A stretch of DNA of 64,000 nt, taken from Dipetalonema caudispina. Lineage: Eukaryota; Nematoda; Chromadorea; Rhabditida; Onchocercidae. The stretch's first letter is position 1; each line of letters begins with the position of its first letter. The stretch spans positions 124,001 through 188,000 of the forward strand of contig JABVXV010000059.1 of assembly GCA_013365325.1 (NCBI GenBank). Reading direction: 5' to 3'. Below the pieces are notes generated by a model that was not told where the DNA came from, did not search any database, and saw only the letters and a program-made list of their open reading frames with translations. Below, piece after piece: positions 56,133 through 64,000 of the stretch. Made by a program: the position numbers and the translations under genes.

Positions 56133-58233
56133 TTAAACAAGCTGCTGCGCTTCCTGTTCTTTTTCTTTTTCTTCATGCTCTTTAATTAACTGTGAGACCT
56201 CAGCGCTAGTTAGATTCTCCACCACTGTTTTGTCGTTACGTCGAGTTAATGTTGCCATTTCAACTGAAAAACTACGAGATTAAAACATGATAATATGCGA
56301 AAAGTTCACCAGGACTGAGAGATACCGAATACCGGAGCAGCAGCAATGAATGAACAAAATCTTGATAGTCGAATAAGGAATAAAGAATTGACTGGAACGT
56401 CAGTGCAATACGTCTAATAGTGAGTAAGTGGTTGAAAGTTGGATCCAAGTAAAAAAAAAAAAAAAAAAAAAAACAGTGTAACAAGTTCCTTATTCTCATT
56501 TTAGGCTAGTGTCCAACCATTCCGTTTATTAATTTACCGTTAGTACCACAAAAAAGAATGCAGAATAAAAAGTAAAAAAAAGAAGTTCTAGAGATTTATA
56601 GACTGTCGAATCAAAATTTAAAGTTTCACAAATAAAAAAATACTTTTTTCCGCCGATAATTTTACGTCTAAAGTTTTTGATAAGACCTTCATGGCCAGTT
56701 TCTTAGCTTCAATCAGATCGGGTGATTTGTACTCCTGTTTCAGCAACGATACGGCAGCCTGGAAAATGATCGAATAGTAAGCTGCTAGCAAATATAATCA
56801 AACTAGTATAATAGCCAGTATTCAGCAGTTCAGTGCTACCAGACTTACAGGAATTTTAACACCTGAGGTCAATGATAACTCCTAACTCGTTATCTATTTG
56901 GATCTATTCTTTCAAATGTCAAATAATGTGAAAGTATAGAATAACAGGACATTACTACAGTACCAAAATAACATCAAAATCATTATCAAGAAAAAGGATT
57001 AAAGAACCAGAAGCGACGGACCTAGACAGGCACAGAAATAAACAATTATGCAATAAAATACACCATACTCACCTGATGATTATTCCCTATGCATGTTGCT
57101 TTCCAGCCGGTATAGTTGCCACTCGGATCAGACTGATAAAGTTGATATCCAAAATGTTGGTCCCAACCCATATACAGTAGTGAAACGCCAAACGGTCGCT
57201 TTCCTACAGAAGTCTTTGATCAGACATTTGAATATTCTAGATTTTTATAAAATGAAAATAGGTAATTCGAAGTTGTTGAAATTCTATAATTGCTACTACA
57301 CTGTCAAACACTTGCAAAAAGGCAAAATATGTCTAAGCTAGCTATTGTAGAGAATCACGTCGCAGTTTATTATTCTGTACAAGGAATTGGTAAAATATGA
57401 AGCAAACCTACCTCCAACTTGTGTATAGCGCTGCTTCTCGTTACAAAGCATCTGAACCAATTGCTCAACAGGGATATGCTCACCGTAACTATACTTATAA
57501 TCTGCTGCCCAAAATCTTAGATGGTTGATTAAAATATTGGCATCGGCTGTGATTCCCGCAACCGTACACGCAATATTATCCGCCAACCGGTAAATTTTTT
57601 CTGTTAAAACCTAAAATTTGACATTCCATGAAAAGGGCTTTATTTAAACCTTGACTAATATCAATTGCAGGTTTGGTACAATACATAACAACTGTTTTTG
57701 GACAAAATAGTATATGAATTTTTTAAAGGAAAGCCATTATTTTAAAATCTGTGAGATGAACAACAGAAGACTTTTCCACCAAACCTCCATTCCTCTGGCA
57801 ACCACTTTTCTTTCCTTCATCTTCCAACTCACCAAAAGACTTCCTTCTCCATTTTTTATTAAATCTACTTAGTGAGTAACTAAGTAATTAACGAAAACAA
57901 CAACTATTTCAATGTATCAAAATGAACAGATGTCGGAAATACATACTTCATCGTCAAGCAACTTATGCACGTTCCGTTTCTCAGCGGCAATAAGGATACC
58001 ATCTGAAGCTAAAATACCAAGACAGGTACCCGCATGAGATATAGCTTCCATTGCATACTCCACTTGATAAAGACGACCTTCTGGAGAGAAGATTGTTGTA
58101 CGAGTATCATAACGTCGAGCCTGAAGAATGAATTATATTTTGTAGAAATGATGTTATAGCCGAAGATTAAAAGTAACTATCAAAGCTAACTGTAAAAAAT
58201 AATAAGTATATTTTTCGCTATGCATTATACCAT
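56133..58233 (-). CDS. pas-3: 20S proteasome subunit alpha-4 (PSMA4)
   Basis: Structural alpha-ring subunit of the 20S core. Exons on the minus strand: 58233-58231 (ATG only, inferred), 58120-57947, 57610-57412, 57203-57073, 56758-56644, 56263-56133. They give 250 residues, normal for the family. The alpha-subunit N-terminal signature is clear: [20 protein letters not shown]. Next come [106 protein letters not shown] and a charged KEKE-like end ([15 protein letters not shown]). The exon carrying the initiator was set at 58231-58233 because ATG is there followed by a GTATAATG donor and the next exon opens with Ala-Arg-Arg. Everything from exon 2 onward is firm. Intron 5 contains a poly-A run (poly-T in the sense strand) at 56451-56472. 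Confidence 0.93.
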
Positions 58234-59482
58234 ACATATCAATCATACATTTGACAGTAAGGAGCGCATAATGGGTGATGAATGAGCAATAAGCTATATA
58301 TGCGATGTAGAAGCTTCACTATCCTTCACATAATGGTGGATTATATCACAGATCTTACAAAAAGTCGTAAGAGATGGTGTAGTTTATTGGATATTCATAT
58401 CTTTATAAGGTTCATTCTCCCCTGGAGGCAATTGAGTTTTTGGAGCGGAACAATGATTTCTAACTTATTCAGACTACTTCAAAGAAAACTGCAGGAAGTC
58501 GAGGAAAAATCCAGGTAATACCCATTTATTGACTTAGTCATCGAAAATTTCCAGCAATCGCCGAAGCATTTTTTCACGAATAACAGACAAAGATAATTTT
58601 GACGCTTCACTCTTAACTTATTTGCCATAAAGCAGGTTGAAAATGCAAAGAGAGGAATGAGATCTGGCCATGATGCCGAAACTGAGACATCATAATCATC
58701 TTAGTACATTGAAGTGCAATGAAAATACTTTGAGAGAGCATGAAAATCTAAGTCCCGTCCTGAAATAACAACAAATGGCTAGGATGATACACTTTTTCCT
58801 TCTTTATTATCATTCTTTTTCCTTATTTTTCTATTCTTCTTGTCTAATTGAAAGATATAGTTAATCCATACAAAGGATACATGTAATAAGATACGTGTAA
58901 AAATATTTTCACATAGTCCTTCATGCTTCAACCTCAAACATTAGGATTATGTAAGAATATTTTATTTTTAGCAATTTTAAGTTAAAAAAAGACTTGCCAT
59001 AACTTCGCGATATTATTGTTGATTCCTAAGCAACAACTCTACCTGAAACTAAAGGAGTGGTCAATATTCATGTAAACCACACGTAACGTATATCAACATT
59101 TTCACGCACGTAATGAAGACAAAAATGACATTGTATATTATCAGGCTAAAAATTCTACAATCAATATCGAACACCACCTCCGTCTATTCATAATCTCAGG
59201 AAATACCAGTACCACTACCACTTCCAACCGGTCTCTCGCCCGTCCACCCATCTTCCGACCAAGATGTCCCGCTGTGTAATGTCACATTGGCTTTGATATG
59301 TGACTCTGTGCAAAAATTCACTTCCATCATTGGAATGGTAATGTATCGGAAAGTTGTTTGAGGGTCAAGTAAGAAAGGAAGTGACCCAAATTGAGGTGAA
59401 AAGTTCAAGGTTATTAACCATTTTAGTGAAGTTTCTGTCAAATCTGTAGCAAGAATGGAATTCACTTTTTTCATGAAAATGA
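58234..59482. other. Intergenic between protease and proteasome genes, no confirmed gene
   Basis: 1.2 kb. The frame at 58282-58518 (+) has no recognisable features. The only frame of unusual composition is the minus-strand one at 59196-59474, listed separately. Confidence 0.5.
59196..59474 (-). CDS. Orphan open frame, 92 residues, unknown
   Basis: An ATG-to-stop frame less AT-biased than its surroundings, ending in a Gly/Ser/Glu-rich stretch (SEDGWTGERPVGSGSGTGIS). It lies just downstream of the serine-protease gene, past the AATAAA at 59483-59488, so it is probably not part of that mRNA. I find no signal peptide, domain or linked exon. It could be an exon of an unseen gene, an unspliced small gene, or chance. 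Confidence 0.22.
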   Translation of the reverse strand: MKKVNSILATDLTETSLKWLITLNFSPQFGSLPFLLDPQTTFRYITIPMMEVNFCTESHIKANVTLHSGTSWSEDGWTGERPVGSGSGTGIS

Positions 59483-59488
59483 TTTATT
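59483..59488 (-). terminator. Poly(A) signal of serine-protease gene
   Basis: AATAAA on the minus strand, 90 bases beyond the stop codon. Confidence 0.5.
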
Positions 59489-59577
59489 GAAATTTCTTTT
59501 ACAAGTTGAAAAAGAAAAATCAATGTTAGCGTACATTTACAATACGATGTAGTTCAATTTAAAATATGAAAAATACT

Positions 59578-62500
59578 TTATTCTGATGACAAATGTTTAA
59601 GGTATAAATGTCGGAGGACGTCGTCGTAACCGGTAAATTTATCGATGTCCGCAGTGTACAGAGAAATATCGGTATATACTTGAGCTTTTGGTGGATTACC
59701 TCGTCGTAGTTCTGTGCATTCCGTTCCATAGGATAGAACACCAAGCAATGACCATTGCCCGGTCGATCCAAGCATCGCTAAACCTCCACCACTATCACCC
59801 TGAAAAGTATATATTCAAAATTAATGGCAATTTGTTTAGCTTGAATAAGGAAGGATGGAATATTATAAGACTAATATAAGTTCACATTCAACCCGAAAAT
59901 GCTAATAATTTTAAGGATAACATTAAACTTGATAATTTGCATAAATGAACTAAATGGATTGATCACTAATTGTCACAACTTCCCACTTATTCCTTTCCCA
60001 AAAGTGTTTAGCGGCTGTTACAAACTGAAATCACAAATGGGTCGCAAAAGTTCAAATCAGATTAAATGCTCAACTACGAATGTTTCTAGAAAACGATGTC
60101 CAAAGAAACGAAAATATTCGCTGGATCAACCAAAATCTGATGAGAAATCTACGCCACAAGTAATGAAATCTTCGACAAACTTCACATATTGCTTCGAAGA
60201 AGAAAAGGTTCAGAAGGAACAGGTACGTTTAATTTCTTTTTTTTTTTTGTATTCTAAATACGAATATGCATTAGTAACACCTTAATCAATGCACAAATTC
60301 ACATGCTTAATTTGATGCTAACTTTCTGAATTTCTTATAGAAGGATTATCCATTGCTAGAAAACGCTTTACATTGATTCTTTATAGTAATCATAAGTTAT
60401 AGTCATGTAGTGAAGAAGAGTCGATAATTGGAGATGAAGAAGATTTGATAGAACGTATACAAAATTTGTTGGATTCTGATATGAAATGTAATTTCGTCCA
60501 GCAAATATTGCAGAGATTGTGCAACGAAGGAACGGTATATTAATAAGAATTTTCAATTAACATATTTCATAGATGAGAAGAGCCGGTAATGAGTAGGTTA
60601 TTGTAATCCTGATGAGAAATAACATTGGCTATGTGTGCAATCTTCTTTGGAGATAGAAACATTGTTTCAAAAATAACAATTACAGATGACTGAGAAAATG
60701 ATAACACACCTGATTGATAGATCAATTCGTAAGCAAAGAGAGATTCAAAAACAAATTAAGAGTCTAAAAATCAGCGAAATCGAAAAATTAATTGCTAAAG
60801 ATGAGCAATACCAAGGTACTGAAATTCTTCGTTTCATATTCATTTTGACAACAACAATAAAGAGTGATTCAAAAACAAATTGACACTCTGAAATTTTGAA
60901 AATTTTCAGAGAAAGTGAAACCAAAAATTGTTTTAGGTGAAGGGAAGTTGAAAGGTAATATTTGCATTTTTAAACATTCAAAATCTAAAAAAGCAGGATT
61001 AATTAACCCGACATGTACTTGCTACGCTAGTTTCCACAGCACAAATCGCATCGTTTGTTTTTGATATTTGCAAACATTGTAGTCGATTCATTATCTTTGG
61101 AAAATTGACTAATTGTAAATTATTCGCCGAATCTTCACCATCAAAAGATACTAAAATCGTGAGTTTTCAGTCAAAATCAACATGGGATTCCTTGAAATTA
61201 GATTTAAAATCTGAAAAGCTTCTCAAGAACTCACGAATTGAACCCCAACCATAACCAGTTAACCGTATTTGATCGTCTTTTCTAACAATATTTCGATGTC
61301 CCAAGCAAATATAATTGGTTAATGGTCCTTCAATTATGTCCTCCAATTCTAACAATGCAAAATCTGCCATTAGACATTTTTCATAAAAAAATCGTCCATA
61401 TTGTGCTCTGAAATATACTACATAATTGTAATCTGTAATATGAATATCTACAATGATATAGTGATTATAGATATGCAATATCGATCAACAGAAGTAAATC
61501 GTTGCACAATATTTCCTTTTTTTTTTGTCACTAAGAATGCAGGAATTATTTCAATTATTTCATGCATTGAGATTTTCAGCATGTCTTCATGCCGACAGTA
61601 TTTCACAATAGCCGTGACAACCATCAAAATTATTCTGTTTGATCCGTGTATTGATTGATTGACGAGGATGATAACGTTTCGAATTAATGTCTTCATTTAC
61701 ATTGATCATAAAGAAATATGATAAAATCTAATAAATAAACTTACAACAATCCCCAATTTTTTAAATTTTAAATTAAATTATAATTTGACCTAACAATTCG
61801 GCTCATTTTCATTTCTGGCGCATTGTCACATAAATTTTCATTCCGTTGTTGTATACAATTACTACCATATAAAATATTATACTTTCTAAGAGCTTCTTCT
61901 TGATAAAAACCAAAAGATACGCTGGAAATTATCGGTCATTTTGACAATTGAATTATGTTTTGTAATTCTTGAATTAAATTAAGTCATACTATGTATATGT
62001 ATAAAGACAGACGTATCACATACAATTTGGGTATGCAATTCAAGGTTTTGTTAATATCAACAGTAACAAAAGCTTTTTTCTTCATCTTCGATATCTCTCA
62101 TCTTGTTCAAGCACAATCTCTAACGCATTCCAAATTCCAATCTCAAACTACAATTAATTTAAAGTTTTGAACGACTAAGTAACTAATTGTTAGCTTGTAT
62201 GATATATAATCTGTAAACTAGTAGTAAATATGCATAACTTTCTATAAAACCATAAAACAAGAATTAACTCGAATATAAGCTACTAGCCTGGGAAATTTCA
62301 AACTTCTAATTTTTTTGAATATCATTAAAACTCTAAACATCTGACCGTAGAGTCACAGTCATCTACATGACAAAAAAACTACTTGTGTCTGAAAAGACCT
62401 AAAAAAAGCAAAAAAGAAAAAAAAAAAATGGATGGAATTTTTACCGAAACTTGAATCTATTCATTTCACCTGATCTCTCTATCACCACCAATTATATTTA

Positions 62501-63886
62501 CTATGCTTTAAACATCTAGCTTATGCGTAAAGTGCGTAATTTTTATCACCGATTAAAGGGATATTCCTTTAAAAAAAAAAAATTTTATATTTTAAAGCCT
62601 CTTCATAAGGATTCTATGATTTGATCCAATAATTATTATTAGACTCTTCAAAAAGATCTAACTAACGAATACTTAATATTCTCAGGTCTGCTATCAATTC
62701 TCATAAATGCTCTAAGAATTATTTGTGATTACTTAAAAAAAAAAAAAAAAAAAAGTAACAAACTTGCATGGCTTTTTGGCAGAAAGCCTTTTAAAACAAT
62801 GCGCAGCTGTAATAACATGCTTTCGTGATATTAATGTTCCCGTACATAAATATACTATAATATAAGCAAAATTTACTATTATAACAGAAAATGAATAGGT
62901 GAGCAGATTGTTTAAAAATTGTATATTTTAGCATAATTTTAGTTAAATGATCAATTATCTAAAATATTTGCATTGAACGATGTTTACTTTTTGGTCTTAA
63001 TATCTTTGGATAAATGATATGAATTAATGCATTAGGAGATGATAAGAAATCGTTATTTTATCATTTAGTTTAATCTTTAGTTTTAATCATTCAATCATTT
63101 TTGATCATAATTTAAGAAAAAATTTTTGTAAATTATTTAATCATTTATTGTTACGAATCTTTCTTGTTCTACTATCTTTTAGTTTGCCTTTCTGAAAAAA
63201 AAAAAGTGTTGTACTATCTCTCAATTTGTTTTCAACAAAAAGGTTAGAACAAGACTTGGTTAGAGCCAAAATACGAACTCCGATCATGAAATAATGCTAC
63301 AGCCCATGGCATCTCTCCCGGTGAGGCATTTTCTCCACCCATTATCTTAAATTGGATTTTTTCCGGCGCCATATTGCTGATGATACCACATTCTGCCGGA
63401 TCTATAATCGTTCATAATTTTTATAATTAACTTATCAATGTTAAATCCCTCAATGAATTTTCAATAAATGTTATGCATAAATTTCTTCCTCATCAAAACT
63501 TCTTTTCAGAATAAGTCCACAATTATATTTGATCATGAAATTTTGTAAAGCGAATTGTCAACTTGAAATGAAGAAATAAATAATTCAAACCGTAATATTT
63601 GTCCGATGGAGTGAATATATCAGTGAAAACTGAAATAGGATTAAAATTCATCAAAAATAACTTCAGTCCTTTTTTTCTTTTCACTTATACTTGAAGCAAT
63701 AAATTTAATGATAACCTGATAACTTAAAGTTAAAAATATAACAAGAATTAAAATTCTATTTTAAATCAGTACTTCATGTATTACTCTATCATTAACAGTT
63801 ATAAATGAAAGTATTTGGATGAACTAACATTCCAAACCTACAATTCCATCAAGTAATAAAATCATTATCATACATCGTTCAATCAT
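59578..63886 (-). CDS. Secreted trypsin/chymotrypsin-fold serine protease (family S1)
   Basis: Extracellular S1 peptidase, physiological substrate unknown. Exons on the minus strand: 63886-63838, 63629-63591, 63401-63279, 62875-62764 (or from 62854), 61921-61795, 61727-61597, 61407-61235, 61150-61008, 59799-59578. All phases close to 372 residues (365 with the shorter exon 4). A short hydrophobic leader (IMILLLDGIVG) and a propeptide with Cys (DPAECGIISNMAPEKIQF) precede the activation site K48-IMGGENASPGEMPWAVAL. The catalytic triad is His96 in RKHVITAAHCF, Asp209 in MADFALLELED and Ser302 in STCRGDSGGGLAML. The residue equivalent to chymotrypsin 189 is Ser, so trypsin-like Arg/Lys cleavage is not predicted. 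A cysteine-rich segment (SNCIQQRNENLCDNA; DGCHGYC) lies between His and Asp, longer than in vertebrate enzymes. The donors of exons 3 and 6 were picked by phase and are less sure. Confidence 0.85.
60037..60954 (+). CDS. Nested antisense gene: small basic/coiled-coil protein, unknown
   Basis: Lies inside the 1.2 kb last intron of the serine-protease gene, on the other strand. Exons 60037-60222, 60403-60534, 60686-60815 and 60910-60954 join in phase with good donors (GTACGT, GTATAT, GTACTG) and acceptors. They give about 164 residues. The N-terminus is basic with a likely bipartite nuclear signal (SRKRCPKKRKYSLDQPKS). The middle is acidic (SCSEEESIIGDEEDLIERIQ). The C-terminal part is a charged helix or coiled coil (DRSIRKQREIQKQIKSLKIS). 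The last exon either stops after more splicing or reads on to a TGA at about 61060; the latter would overlap protease exon 8 (61008-61150) in antisense. ATG 60037 is the first in-frame Met of a K/R-rich reading. I cannot name the family. Confidence 0.55.
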
Positions 63887-64000
63887 CTTCTTCTTTCTCA
63901 GCCAGGTGATTATTTATTTGCCTTCAATTACAATTGTTTCTCTAAAATAAACATTCAAAGGATATATCACACATTTATTCGTATTTCTTAAAATTTTATC

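Overview
The window looks like nuclear DNA of a parasitic nematode, most likely a clade III (filarial-type) worm. Genes are split into many short exons with GT..AG introns whose acceptors are mostly of the T-rich ..TTTCAG type. Several start codons sit a few bases after an unpaired acceptor, as expected for spliced-leader trans-splicing. The DNA is very AT-rich, with many A or T homopolymers of up to about 30 bases. The proteins read as orthologues of Caenorhabditis families (GLY-5, PTR, PAS-3, LET-721). The species cannot be fixed from sequence reading alone.

Layout. Positions 1-1644 (-): ESCRT-II subunit SNF8/VPS22, cut by the left edge. 2520-7226 (+): mitochondrial ETF-ubiquinone oxidoreductase, 12 exons, sharing an 875 bp divergent upstream region with SNF8. 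7227-27549: a 20 kb stretch with no gene that I can support; it holds microsatellites, homopolymers and two local repeats. 27550-33419 (+): a polypeptide GalNAc-transferase of the GLY-5 type, 14 exons. 35968-38288 (+): a divergent alpha-tubulin. 39483-42792 (-): a leucine-rich-repeat single-pass membrane protein. 46418-53380 (+): a patched-related (PTR) sterol-sensing-domain protein with two possible C-terminal ends. 53701-55200 (-): the SNARE USE1. 56133-58233 (-): 20S proteasome subunit alpha-4. 59578-63886 (-): a secreted chymotrypsin-fold serine protease with nine exons. 60037-60954 or further (+): a small lysine-rich, coiled-coil protein of unknown identity, lying inside the protease's last intron on the opposite strand.

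The genes do not form one pathway. Most are single-copy housekeeping genes: endosomal sorting, fatty-acid and amino-acid electron transfer, O-glycosylation, ER-Golgi SNARE and proteasome. They sit beside more lineage-variable genes (tubulin, LRR, PTR, protease).

Exon models were built by hand from family similarity, GT/AG signals and reading phase. Nearly every model closes with consistent phase over its full length. The least certain pieces are PTR exon 8, PTR exons 18-19, protease exons 3, 4 and 6, the one-codon first exon of the proteasome gene, and the 3' end of the nested gene. No unmistakable new system is present. The best leads are the alternative PTR tails, the nested antisense gene, and the unusual alpha-tubulin with its duplicated acceptor.
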